A stretch of DNA of 64,000 nt from Chamaea fasciata (taxonomy: Eukaryota; Chordata; Aves; Passeriformes; Sylviidae), in contig JARCOQ010000003.1 of the NCBI GenBank assembly GCA_029207755.1, forward strand, positions 93,326,646 to 93,390,645, given 5' to 3'. Under the pieces are notes generated by a model that was not told where the DNA came from, made no database searches, and saw only the letters and a program-made list of their open reading frames with translations. A program made the position numbers and the translations under genes. Below are positions 1 through 48,368 of this stretch, in pieces (within the stretch, counting starts at the first letter, position 1; each line of letters opens with the position of its first letter).

Positions 1-1241
1 AATCAGAGAAGGTTAAACCTTTAGTGATTTCCCAGTGCTGCACTGAGTATCTCAGGCATTCTCTGTTTTCAGTATGTCATAAAATATTCTGTGCTACTAA
101 AAGCTGTCTTGGTTTTATTTCCCATCAGTATTTCAGATTCTAGTCATTCAAACTAATGTACAAAGATGCACCTTTAGGCATAAATACAGTTACTGGCAGG
201 ACTGATGCTTAAATATCTAGTTAAATTCTCAATGGTGGCCCCTAATTTACATTACTCATTTGTTTACAAATGCATTAAAATAAAAATATGTAGAAAGCAT
301 TGCTTAGCATTGCCATTTCATGCCTATCCTACCTGCTCTTTATTTCTCACCCTCCATGCTCCAGCTGCTACATCAGAGATGCCAGTCATAGAATCAGTCA
401 CAAGTACACATGCACCTGAGTATTGCTGCCTGCCTTCTATGCATGAAACATTCTTCCTCAGCTCATCTGCATCATCTACTTCAGTGTCAAATACCTGCAA
501 GGCTTACTTCTGTCCTGAATCTTACAGGGAATTTGCAGAAATAATATTTTAAGTATTAGTGAATAAAATCTGATTGTTTAACTTAATTTTAAAAGCAGCA
601 CATTGATTGCTTCCTTGCCCTAGCCTGTCTCCCTAACTTTTCTTCCTGGAAGTTCTCATCCAAATTTTCCTATTTTAAGAAACATTTAATATATTGCAAG
701 TGCAACCAGAAGTAATTTATTTCAAAACTGGTACTTTGTAAAGGAGGTGACAAGACATAAGGCTGGTTCATTAATATACATTCTTTTTCAGCTGAAGGCA
801 GATTTTGAGAGTAAAAACAGGGGCAGTTATATTTTTTCTCAACCTGTCCCCATTTTATTTACAAATCCTCAGATCTACAGAGAACAGTTATCTGTCCTGC
901 TAAATGCTCCCATCTTTTATATGTATGTTGTTATAGTGGTGACGCATACAGTGATCATTAATGAAAATAGCTTGTGGAACATTTATTGCTCAGCTTGTTC
1001 CTTCTGAAAAATGTGCTTCACACTTTTCCCTCAAAAAATTTCTTATCTCAATATCCTTATTCGTATTAGAATTTCATAGTAGGGGATGGCACTGATTCTT
1101 TAGCCCAGGTTTAACCTTGTTGCACTCCAAATGGAAGTGCCTAGTTTTGTTGAAGCTAGTATTTAAAGAATTTCTGTTAAAAAAGAACCAAAGAAAAAAT
1201 TCAAATCAGCTCCAAAAATATAATGATCAAAAAATACTAAC
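1..1241 (-). other. MYOM2 intron, left-edge part
   Basis: This is AT-rich intron sequence downstream of coding exon 17. The exon that should continue FN3-4 (family pattern YEFKIAA) was searched for on the minus strand and not found. No repeats are recognised. Confidence 0.7.
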
Positions 1242-38063
<36,822 letters not shown>

Positions 38064-38618
38064 ATTTCCTCTGTGACAAGCAGTAATTCCTGCAGAGAGT
38101 GGAGTTAGCCATACATTTAGCCGTGCACACATTCAGCCATATATTTCAGACGCTTTGGTTTGATATTTTTTGATATGTAGACATGTGTGTGAACATGTCC
38201 AAATGTATAAAAATTGCACCAATTTGTGACAAACACAGCCATCAGTCACACATATGGGTTCCTCAGACTGCATCTTATCAGTGGAACAGTGAGAGCTATG
38301 GAATTATAGATGATAGCGTAAAGGATATTTCACTCGATCATTTTTCCCCTTCTTTACAAATGTCATTTAACGCCTCCAGAGAAATTTCCAGGGATGGAAA
38401 TTTGACAGGTTTTTGGCCATTGTTAGACATTTCAGCTCTCTGCTCTTCAAAACTTAAACTTTTTCCATTTTGGCAATTTAGGCTCACTCTGTTTTGTCCA
38501 ATTCACCATGACAACAAATAGACAGTATTCACTCACTTTTGTAGCAGACTATTGAAGATTTTCTTTACTTTTCTTTCCTGCTCCCTTATTTAAACTCAAC
38601 AAAGCTGGCTCATGCAAT

Positions 38619-38695
38619 CTTTTCCTTTTTTTTTCTTTTTTCTTTTTTTTTTTTTTTGTTTTGTTTTTGTTTTTGTTTTTGTTTTTGTTTTTTTT
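38619..38695. repeat. T-rich tract with GTTTTT repeat
   Basis: A T-rich low-complexity stretch contains about six GTTTTT units (about 38658-38690). It is read directly. Confidence 0.85.
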
Positions 38696-40014
38696 CTGGA
38701 CTATCAATCATTCTGGTTTCCTTCTTGTGGACTTTCTCCAAATATGGCATAGTTTTTGATCAATATTTGGATAGAAGGTTCTAAGAAATATTCAGGATGC
38801 CCCTAGAAGCAGAGTGGGGGACAAGAGCACATTTCCCACTGAATGTAGAGTTAAGCAGATTAACAACCACATCATTAAAAGAACACAGGGGTGCCCACAT
38901 CCCTTTGTTCTCATTAGAAATACGATGACAGCTTCTTGTGAAAGTGGGGAATATCATGAGCCAATTTGTGAGTAGGTGCCAGCTTGTGTAACTGCTGTCT
39001 TGGTAGGGTATGGGGTTCTCTGCTCCTGGGCCATGTGACCCAAACAGTGGTGAGGGATCCCAGTTGAATAGCCAAAACCTTCCCCACAAGGCACCTACAC
39101 TTTGGTGACAACAGAAGCAAGCCCCCAGTATAAGCCTATAAAGCAGATGAAGATTTAGTTCAGGAAATTACTGCAGTAACCTCCACTACCCTACTAAAAG
39201 CTGAGGGGAGCATCCCTGTTGTTAACGCTCCCTGTAGGGTGCAGGCTGCCAGCTCCATGCCAGCACCCAGGGCACAGGCTGAGGCACAACCTGGGATCCA
39301 CCTCAGGGCACCCATGGCAAGTGAAGCAACACCAGCTCACCTAGGAACATGTTAAGAGTGTGTCAGGGTCCTGGGGACAGCAATGGACCTGACTGTCCCA
39401 GCCCAGCCTCCTCCAGAGCTCCTCCTACCCTGCCCAAAGCCCATGACCCTATGTCAGTCCCCAGGGTCATCAGTTTCTGCCCCAGAAATGACACAGGAGA
39501 ACCAGTCTCCAGCTCCCCACAGCCTGGGCCTGCCTGAATGTGGACCATGCCAAGAAGAACCTGCCTCAGACCCACACCAGAAGTCCAAATTTGTAACAAA
39601 GTGTCATATAAATAAGCAGCTTCATGATGGATATCAAATGAAAGCTCAAAGGGATTTGAATAGAAATCTTATAAGCTCATTTAGATAAAACATTTAACAA
39701 ATTAAAATGACAGTATATGCCATATTTCCAGCATATAGCATTAATCAAAAAAGGGAAGTGCTAATCATTGGTGAAGTAGAGTAAAAAACTGTAACTATGT
39801 CTGATTGCTCCTTGCACATACTCAAGGGCAGTCAGCTGCTCCCAAATTATGATGTTCTCATATCAGCTACTTTTACTTTTCCAAGAAAAAGTAAGGAGCA
39901 AACAGTAGATATATTTAATAGAAGTCCCATCTTATTTTAAAATATTCAGAGATCTAAAGAGAATTTTACAATTTATCACTTCCTAACAGCATCTTCTGCA
40001 TAACTTAGAGTTAC

Positions 40015-40094
40015 CTTTTCAGCTCTTTTCCAAGAGATATTAGAATGACAAGTCACAGGTTCAGTAACAGGAGCTTTAGGCAAAGCACAAGACA
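40015..40094 (-). other. Possible 80-nt exon upstream of the MYOM2 start codon (UTR or alternative)
   Basis: On the minus strand a good polypyrimidine tract and acceptor (TTTTGTTTTGCAG) precede an 80-nt segment that ends in donor GTAACT. It has no ATG, so it could be an optional 5' UTR exon. One frame is open for 26 codons (2 nt, then 26 codons) and reads PKAPVTEPVTCHSNISW, faintly like the start of an FN3 domain. Joined to the start-codon exon, that frame meets a stop after a few codons, so it would not extend the M-protein. A chance resemblance is quite possible. Confidence 0.3.
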
Positions 40095-41819
40095 CTGCAA
40101 AACAAAATTTAAACAGATTTACAACATTACTATGGGGCATTAAAGAAATATATTTCTATGTTTATAGAGAAATAAGAAAATTAGCATGACCCAAGTTTAT
40201 TCAGCACCTCACAGAGATGCTGGCTTAGTAAGATGCCCTCATGCAATGCTGAGCTGACATGGATCCCTCACGGACCTATTAACTCATCATATGACACAAT
40301 GTCTTGGCTACATGAGCAGAGCTGCACAGACCCATGAGCAGCCTTGGCTTCTCCTAGTTTTGATATCTGTACATCATGTGATGCTACATCTCCAGACACT
40401 GAACACTGGTTTTCTTCCTCCTGTCTAACTGTGGGTTAGACAGGAGGGTACATGACTAATTGGGTACATGACTCTGGATTTCCACATTAGTTCATATTCT
40501 ATTTTTAATTAGCCTTTTTGACTAAATGAAGGTGCAAAAGACAAACACAGATTAAGCTTACTCCACTGTTAAGTACTACTCATGTTTACACGTGGCCAAG
40601 TTAAATAATTCTGTGAATTTATCAACATGCAATTTAAATGTTGCTATGTATATAATTCACACTGACATCCACTTTATAAGGATTGTAGAGAAATGCCCAT
40701 TTATCTGGACAGATCAGTCTAAGTTATTTTCCTTTCTGAGAGAGGAGAAAATACCATTGTCATTTACAGTACAGCCTTTTTCACTAAATGTAAAACTTAC
40801 ATTTTAATTAGTGTATCTTCTTCTATTTTCTTCTATATTTCTTAAATGTCAGCACCCAGGACTCCTCAAATTTGGGTGAATGTATTTTTCATTTACCCAA
40901 ACACCTTTAGTATAAAACAAGGGTAGCTATCTACTCACAGCCTTCATACAAGCAATTGACTGAGCTTGTTAGCAGCCAGACTCACTTTGCCTTCTGCTAA
41001 CACAGAGGGGAGCTGCCTGGCAACAATTCGAAATGTAATAATAATCATCAGTTAATTACAAAAACGTTTGCAGAGTATGTGTTTAATACTTAATAGTGCT
41101 GCAAAGACAAGTATCGGAAGAGAAAAATCAAAGTCCCACTGTAAAAGCAGCATTTAGGTTATTGAGCTCCTGATAAAAAAAGTTTATTCTGTATTCCTAA
41201 GAACAATATGTTGACCATTTTACCAGTTTTCCACTGATACACATTTTTATCAGAAGTTTGAAATATATTCTAATATTTAGACAATATACCACTAAGTCAG
41301 TTAGAGAACATGATATGCTGATGACAGCTTAACCCTAGTGAATTTATTGATTTAAGTGAATCAAAATTTTATTAGTGACAGTGTCTAGAGACCTAGACTT
41401 GCCTATACTGGCAAGTGAATTGGTAGAACTGACTCAAAAGTGAGATGAAGGAATTGGTCTGGCAGAGAAATTGGGGGAAAAAATCCCAGTGGAAAACTGA
41501 GAGTCCAATGACAACAGCAACAAAAAAAAGAGTAAGTCCAGAGAAAGACAAATTAATTATCTGAATGATTATAACAAATTAAAAAGCAAATCTCAAGTTT
41601 TACCAAGTCCTACTGCAAGAATTTTGGAGGCCTTGCTGAAATGCATGGCCTGTGTGTCATAAACGATCCTTAAGCTACAACCATATGCATCCTGTTAACA
41701 AACCTGGGTTTCAAGAAAAAGACATAGAATTACAGGAAAAAGATGAGCCTAAAACGTTTGGTGTCCCATCTGGCCTTAACATTGTTAGTGCAATGCAGCA
41801 CCATTGTACTCCTTTCTTT

Positions 41820-41843
41820 TTATTATTATTATTATTATTATTT
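41820..41843. repeat. Trinucleotide repeat (TTA)n
   Basis: About eight TTA units in a row on the plus strand. It is read directly. Confidence 0.9.
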
Positions 41844-44614
41844 GTTTCTATGACTGTAAATGCTGGGGACATCAAAAGGACCAAAAGCACACTAATCCAT
41901 GTGCTGTAGAAACCACTCAGAAGACTATTAAACACGAAGAGAAATACTACCTCAGCCAAAATATCCTTAAGGATTAATGATATAAATCACAGATGAATTA
42001 GACTGTTCAAGTCAGTTTACATAAACATACATTTCTTCATGCTTTGTAGCATGTGTATAAAAATTTTTACTTGACCATGAGTAAAAGGCCGAGCTCCCAA
42101 GTCAGGATATGCATAGTTTTTTGACACAGTAATACTGATCAGAATAGAAAGCCATAATCTAGGACCATGTGACAGGGGGTCACATTCTTGAGTGGAGAAG
42201 CCAAGGGTCTGATACAAACATTGTTCGTCTGATAAGTGAGTTAATTTAAGATTTAAAGGACAAGCAGTAAATTCTAGCACGATCATTTACATTGCCTCAG
42301 AGAGCAGGCACACAACCAACTAAATTGATGGATGGCTTGACAAATGCCATGGTAAGAAGAACATGGCTGCACTCACCATAGATAGACAACTTGCATTCCC
42401 AGATTCAGAAGACTCGTGTCATGAGCAATGCACTGTACAGCATGTATTTTCTCAGCCTGACCTGCCAGTGCTATACCATGCAACATGCACTTCTGTGCTC
42501 ATCTCTGTTCCTGGCCATCTGCAGGAGTGCCAAAAATTATTCACAAGTTCTTGCCTGTCCTCATATAGCCAGAAATTTATTTGACCATTTGCACTGATTT
42601 GAGGGCTTGTCCCATTTTTTCCATGACTTAGACAATTTTTTCTCTACCTCTCTCTTGTTCTGCTAGCTATTCTCTGCATTGCTCCAAGTTAAGTGTTTTC
42701 AAGAAGATGCCAACTTATACTTTCATGGTGCTTAAAAGTCCCTGATATTTAACTGATAAAATATATTTAAATCCATATCCCCTACATACCACAAAGAAAT
42801 ATAGGGAAAAAAAATCTTCTATTAATTGGCTGCTCATAATGGCCAGTATAAAAAATTACCATGTTGCCTCAAAAAATATATGATCCTTTCTAGATGGTCA
42901 TATCTATGCTGTAGAGATTGTATACTTAATAACATATTATAATTTTCTCCCATAAACTGACTTTGGTGGAAATCTTGTAAAACCATCATGAGTCTTTATG
43001 CAGCTCTAGACACTGCAGTCTAAACACAATGGGATGTAGAGGATCTGGTTAATTCTCTTCCATTTTTATAAGAAACTAATTTGATGAAAAACTGATTGGC
43101 AAAATTTCTAATATGTCTTTCCAATCGTTTTTTCTCTGTACACATGTGCATATTTAAGTCTTTCAGAGAAAATTATGATTTGTGAATTTAAAAACCTACT
43201 CAAATATACTGTTATTTTAAGAGGTTTAAGTCCTTCCATTGAAGATCTTGTTCAGTCCACATAAGAATTCAGTTTTAGCTTTTTTTACAGTAAAAAACAA
43301 ATGTTCATCATTAAAAAAAAATCATATGGAATTCTCACTTGCTTACTCTGCTGAATGCCAGACATCATTCAGCAAGGTTGAATGCTTTTTGTGTTCTTCT
43401 TTTTGATTTATTTAGCTGCATCATAATGGTCTCAATCACACCTCCTTTTAATGGAAATAGTATTTTCCTCATTTCACCAATTGGTTTTAAACAGATTAAA
43501 ATAATCCCCGAAATGCACAAATTACTTTTGTTTTTAAACATAATTTTAAAAAATTAAAAAGAATAGTTCTCTCCTCTATTTCTACTTATCTGAATACCCA
43601 GCAAAGCAACATTTTCAAGCAGCTGACAGTACTGGCCATATCAGATCTGTCTATCATTTTTACTAATTTCATACATTTTGAATGAGTAGACCGTCAACAT
43701 TTCCCAACATCAAATTATACAGTTTTCAATGACATACAGAGAGATTCAGCAATTTAATGCAAAAATTTGGCTACAGCACATCTATGATTAGTTAGAATGA
43801 ACACCTTGACTTTGTAATAGTCCCTGAATGGCTTGTTTCACGCTCTAGTTAGAACAGTTAGTGTGGAGGTAATTTGAAATATACAATGGGTGGTCACAGT
43901 CATGTCCACAACTCTTGATAAGGACCTGTGCTCTGTGGGGGTGAACAGCAGGCAGAGTCATGGGTACCCTTCCCTCCAGCAAGACAATTGTTGTGGGGGG
44001 AAGCACCAGATCCTGTATTTTAGTGAGTCTATAAAAGAACATAATTTTGCATTTTCTGTGGCTCTCATGAAAGAAAGGAGTGGAAACTTCCAAACTGACT
44101 TTCTTTCCATATCTCTAATAGAAACTGAACAGTATATATCCCAGATAGGATACTAATGTGGATGTTACCTCATGAATTCATGATCATACAAGACTGGGAA
44201 TTAAATGAGGCTAAATTTGTCCACGTTGATTTGAATCCTTGCAACCCTAACATTCCAAATGCACAGAGTTCAATCATGTTCTGATAAAGTTCGAAGGCTT
44301 CCCTCCACTTGATAAGTGTATTATATCCCTTCAACTGTCAGCTAAGAACATGGGAGAGTGAGATTATAAAAATAATTTCCCATCATCCCAAGATTCATTA
44401 TCCTTCATTATAGTACTTTTATTGGCTCATAGGCATTATGAACACACAGGCATAATTTCAAGAGCATGAACTTGATTTCCCAAGACTATCAGTGGTATGT
44501 AGCTGGAATTTTCATGTGGCACAGAACATATCACTTAGCTTAGAGCAACACAGACACCAGGAACACCTCTTCTGGAAACATGTACTTGAGAGCATAGCAG
44601 GCACAAAATAAAAG

Positions 44615-44619
<5 letters not shown>

Positions 44620-44698
<79 letters not shown>
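44620..44698. repeat. (TA)n repeat joined to T34
   Basis: About 22 TA units (44620-44664) run straight into 34 T (44665-44698). This is followed by a GGCCTG...CAGGCC inverted pair (44699-44729). The lengths are probably polymorphic. Confidence 0.92.
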
Positions 44699-44699
<1 letters not shown>

Positions 44700-45138
44700 G
44701 CCTGACAACGTCCCATTCTTCAGCAGGCCAAATAGTTTTGCCAGCTACTATAGGATTTTATGCTTAGTTATTTACACACAGACTTCAGAAAAATCGTACG
44801 GTATAAGCACACAAGAAAGTGGCATTGCCAATATTTGTGCAATTGGAAAAGGATATATATGAATAGAGCTATGGAGTTCTGTAATGTAGTTCTTTATATG
44901 CAGAAAGAAACAGAGGGGATGTAATACACAATCAAATCAAGGTGACTATACACTGGACAAAACAATCTTACTTTATTTTTTTGCTTTGTTTTCCTTTTCA
45001 TTAATCAATTTGTGTCCTACTTATTGCTTGCTCTCCCTGAGGAAGGTAATTTTGTTTTTACAGGAAAGCACTCAACCCCTCCTAAAAGCACTCTTATTTG
45101 TTCTGTACAAGAAAAACATGAATAGAAAATGAACTTAC

Positions 45139-45232
45139 CAAGGAATATAGAAAAACTGTAAAGCAGAGAGGAAGACCAGCCTTTCCCAGCTTAGCAAGCC
45201 CTGCCCAAGGAAAACAAGTAATTCCCCTCTCC
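45139..45232 (-). other. MYOM2: Candidate non-coding first exon of MYOM2
   Basis: The start-codon exon begins with an acceptor site, so an upstream untranslated exon must exist. On the minus strand this segment lies about 30 bases behind a TATA-like box, contains no ATG, and ends in a strong donor (CCTTG, then GTAAGT at 45138-45133). The transcription start is inferred from TATA spacing, not seen. An acceptor-like CTTTACAG lies inside, so the segment could instead contain a very short internal exon. Confidence 0.4.
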
Positions 45233-45254
45233 AAAGGCTACTGCCCCTTCACTC

Positions 45255-45286
45255 CTATTTAAGGGCAGATGCAGTGCTATATTTAG
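45255..45286 (-). promoter_or_regulatory. Candidate MYOM2 muscle promoter core: MEF2 site, E-box, TATA-like box
   Basis: Read on the minus strand, a perfect MEF2 consensus CTAAATATAG (45286-45277) is followed by an E-box CATCTG (45271-45266) and a TATA-like TTAAATAG (45262-45255). An M-CAT-like CATTCCA lies further upstream at 45414-45420 on the plus strand. MEF2 plus E-box plus TATA is a typical arrangement in muscle structural genes, and the lack of a CpG island fits a tissue-restricted promoter. Whether it drives MYOM2 is inference from position and orientation. Confidence 0.4.
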
Positions 45287-47461
45287 AACTAACCAAGTGA
45301 TTCGCCCAAAACTGGGGTCAGCCTAATACACAATAAGGCAGCGATATGAAGGCAAAAGAAAAGCATTAGCCTATATGCAGTTTATTACTGTATTTTAATA
45401 AAAGACAAACCTCATTCCATTAAAAAGCAGTTGTTCATGTTAAAAGTGGGGTTTCTTTTCCCAGCAACACCAAGCCTAGGGGAAGCAATTAAATTTCAGA
45501 AAACAGTTTAATTTTTTTATTTAGAAAAGTTTGAAGTTTTAAAATGATCAGCAACTTAGAAGACCAGTGAGGAGAGGCAAACTCCAGAATATTATTAGTA
45601 GAGACATGAGATCCCCTTGGTGCGCTGGGCTGTAAAATGAGCCTCCCTATTGCTTCCTTAAGAGCTCTCTGGATGTGAGAATGTCTGCAACATATGAAGG
45701 CATACTAGTTGTATAAATCCCCTATTATTTCCATCTCTGTTCCATCACCAGTCAATCTAAGAGAGATTTTTGTATGTCTTATAGGTAAAGTAGGAAAAAA
45801 AATTAATATGCAAAGAGACATAAACTTTCAGAGGAAAAAATACAGCCAAAGCAATCAACTCTGAGACCTTGGTGGTTCACGATGGTTCCTGCTTATTACT
45901 AACTAAAATGGATGCTTGCTGCCTGTAGGGCTCCTGGGTTTCTGTCCAGAAGCTACAAGGCACTACTGTGATGGCTCTGACATGCCTAGATGGCATGGAA
46001 TAGCAGCACTGGCTCTGCAGAGCTGATAGGCTTGGGATCAGTCACTCTGCCCCATTTTGGTGATAGACAACTCCACAGGGGTTGCACCTGTATGGGGGAG
46101 GAGAAGGAAGGGTAGAACCTCTGACAAGGCTTTGTGACAAGCATGAAAAATTAATCACATTCCTTTTATTCTGTCTGCAAATAGGATGCCTGGGAAAACC
46201 TAGCTATATGGCAGACTTAATAACACCTCATGACTTTGCCCATGATGACTCAGCAGTGAGTTAGCAACATACAAAAGGTAGGGAATTCATTGATCTTAAA
46301 ATTATTTGAAAATAACAAGATCTATTTTCAATTTACTCATATAGAAATCTGGTCATTGTCAAAGTCACTAAATGACAATCTCTTCCACTGCTTGGTATGT
46401 GACACTGATACATGAACAATGTTCTTTTTAAGTCATGTATTCTTCTTATGTATACATTCAGGGAAGCAGAGCAACAGGTGGAAAAGCCTTTAAATAACTT
46501 ATTCTTATCCCATCTGCAGTATTCATCCAAGTTTCCTAAACAACTCTGGTAAGGATATTTCTTACTTTTGTATCATCTGGAGCTACCATTTCCTTGAAAA
46601 AGACTTCTCCCTTCCTCCCATTGATCTTGAATTATAACTCAGTCTGACAGAATTAGATCTACTGAGACAGACAGAGTGGAATGACTGCATATGCCCTGAA
46701 TGTAGATGTTGCTTCAGAAGCAGCTGTCAAAGTAATTAGCATGTAATAATCCAGGGCAAACCCACTTTACTTACCCCGTTCCATCTCTTCTCTCCTATTA
46801 AATATTCCTGTGGGAGGTAAAAGGTCATTTTTCAGAAAACTTTGAAGTTTTCACTACACTCTGCCTTTCATTTCTCGTTCTATATTTATTATCTCTACAG
46901 AAATTGAGGCATTTACAGCCTGCTCTGTCTGCCTTTACACTTGAGCACTCTTCTATTTTAAGTTTTCTTCAGGGTGTGGCTGGATGACAAAAATATGGAA
47001 GTGCATCCTAAGGACTGTGGGAAAAATGCCAAAGGCAAGAACAAGCCATGTAGGAGGGCCAGCAGTCCCAGGTTGTGTCCAGGAAAGACAACAAATAAAT
47101 TCTCCTTCTCTTCATAGATATTACAAAATAAGATAGAAGGGAAAGCTGCAACATTGTGTTATTCATTGATGGTGAAATTTAGGCAGCAAAGCACCAAAAA
47201 TCATCCAGCATTTTAACTATGAAATAATTTACATTATATTCCTACTTCCTCCCTAACACAGAAGGTGCCTTATCCTTCCACTTCCCAAATAGAAGATCTT
47301 CCCTAAGAACTTTTCTAAAGCAGAGATTTAACAGGGTATCAAAAGGATTATTCAAGCATTTAAAACTTAGCAAGTGCTAAAATCCTTTTGTGAATTTGGT
47401 ATTTTAGAACTACTTCTTTATCTTATGCCAGTCCCTTGATGTGGGTTGCTTAATTGATACA
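45287..47461. other. Upstream flank of MYOM2, no gene seen
   Basis: Contains the M-CAT-like CATTCCA (45414-45420) and an E-box CAGTTG (about 45428) that could belong to the proposed promoter. No exon, RNA gene or repeat family is recognised in the rest. Confidence 0.6.
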
Positions 47462-47465
47462 GGCC

Positions 47466-48197
47466 TGTTGGGGAAGATGAATCAGGGAGTCCTTATAAAT
47501 ATGATTGTTTAGCAAAAGATTCTGAAAATATCTAACCTATAATCGAAATAGAAATGGAAGCTTACTTTGAGTTGTAGGATACCAAGTCTTAGTTACTATA
47601 TAACCTGAAAACAATAGCCTAGCCAGCTGAAGAAGAATCCCTTTTGATGGAATGATACCCTTCTGCTAGCTAAAGAACCAAAGGTCAATGTAGCAAAGCA
47701 GAAAAGTCTAAAGAGTAGACTTTTTAGAGTTTAAAATATAACATAGTATGGTAATGTAGTAGTTCTTATAGGCTATATGTAGATTCTATAGGAATTTGTG
47801 TCTTGTATTGGTTGGTCACTGTAAATTAGAATATTCATCACAAAAGGAGATATAATGCATTGTAAGAAGAACCTCGCTCTCTATTCCTGGCTCTTCCCTC
47901 TCTTACTTCTACTTCTCTTAGCTCTGACTTCTTCCTCTATATTCCTTGCTCTTCGCTCTGCTCTTACCTCTTCCCCTGCTCTCTGACCCCTGCCACCTTG
48001 CTGCCTCGCTCCTTTCTCTCTTAACTTTTACCCCCTTGTTCATTTCCCCACTCTCTCTGGGACTTCCCTCCAGCCGAGGCTGGTGGCCGAAGGCAAGGCT
48101 CTTTTTACCCACGACCCTTGCAATAAAACCACGTATTCCAGAATATCTCAGGTCAGCAGAATTCCTTCTCCCTGCCATCCGCGGATGCTCCGACACA
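47466..48197 (+). mobile_element. Solo LTR of an endogenous retrovirus, 732 bp
   Basis: The element starts TGTTGGGG and ends GACACA (TG...CA) and is flanked by an exact 4-bp duplication GGCC (47462-47465 and 48198-48201). A polyadenylation signal AATAAA lies at 48122-48127, about 70 bases before the end, giving plus-strand orientation. A long pyrimidine-rich section (47870-48060) fits an R/U5 or U3 region. No gag, pol or env sequence adjoins it, so it is a recombined single LTR. A 4-bp duplication suggests a gammaretrovirus-like integrase (inference). Confidence 0.82.
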
Positions 48198-48307
48198 GGC
48201 CTAAGAAATGTCTCAACAGCTCCAGCAAAGGGGATGAAAAAGAACTGAAATGGAGCTAGGAAAAAGAGGTGTTAGCTTTTTAGCCATTAGATTAAACATC
48301 AAAAACA

Positions 48308-48368
48308 GAAATGAAATGAAATGAAATGAAATGAAATGAAATGAAATGAAATGAAATGAAATGAAATG
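48308..48368. repeat. Pentanucleotide microsatellite (GAAAT)n
   Basis: About 12 GAAAT units with no interruption, 110 bases past the solo LTR. It is read directly. Confidence 0.95.

Larger units (their letters stand above)
38090..45138 (-). other. Upstream (5' UTR) intron region of MYOM2
   Basis: If the proposed first exon is right, this 7 kb is intron or introns before the start-codon exon. It includes the 80-nt candidate exon, a T/GTTTTT tract (38619-38695), a GC-richer patch (39180-39600), a TTA repeat (41820-41843) and the TA/T tract (44620-44698). No other gene is supported. Confidence 0.5.

Noticed and set aside
38183..38521. 112-codon plus-strand ORF just upstream of the MYOM2 start-codon exon
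   Set aside because: No domain, no splice context and AT-rich composition; best explained by chance.
39363..39688. Proline-rich ORFs on both strands
   Set aside because: A GC-rich, proline-codon patch open in several frames, without splice sites or recognisable domains.
40015..40094. Idea that the 80-nt segment belongs to a FANK1-like gene
   Set aside because: The FN3-like resemblance is only about 17 residues, no neighbouring FANK1-type exon was found on either side, and 26 open codons are likely by chance.
45254..45264. CCTATTTAAGG as an SRF CArG box
   Set aside because: It has seven A/T bases between CC and GG instead of six, so it was called only as a TATA-like box.
47918..48248. Overlapping ORFs on both strands
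   Set aside because: They fall in the pyrimidine-rich part of the solo LTR; low complexity explains them.
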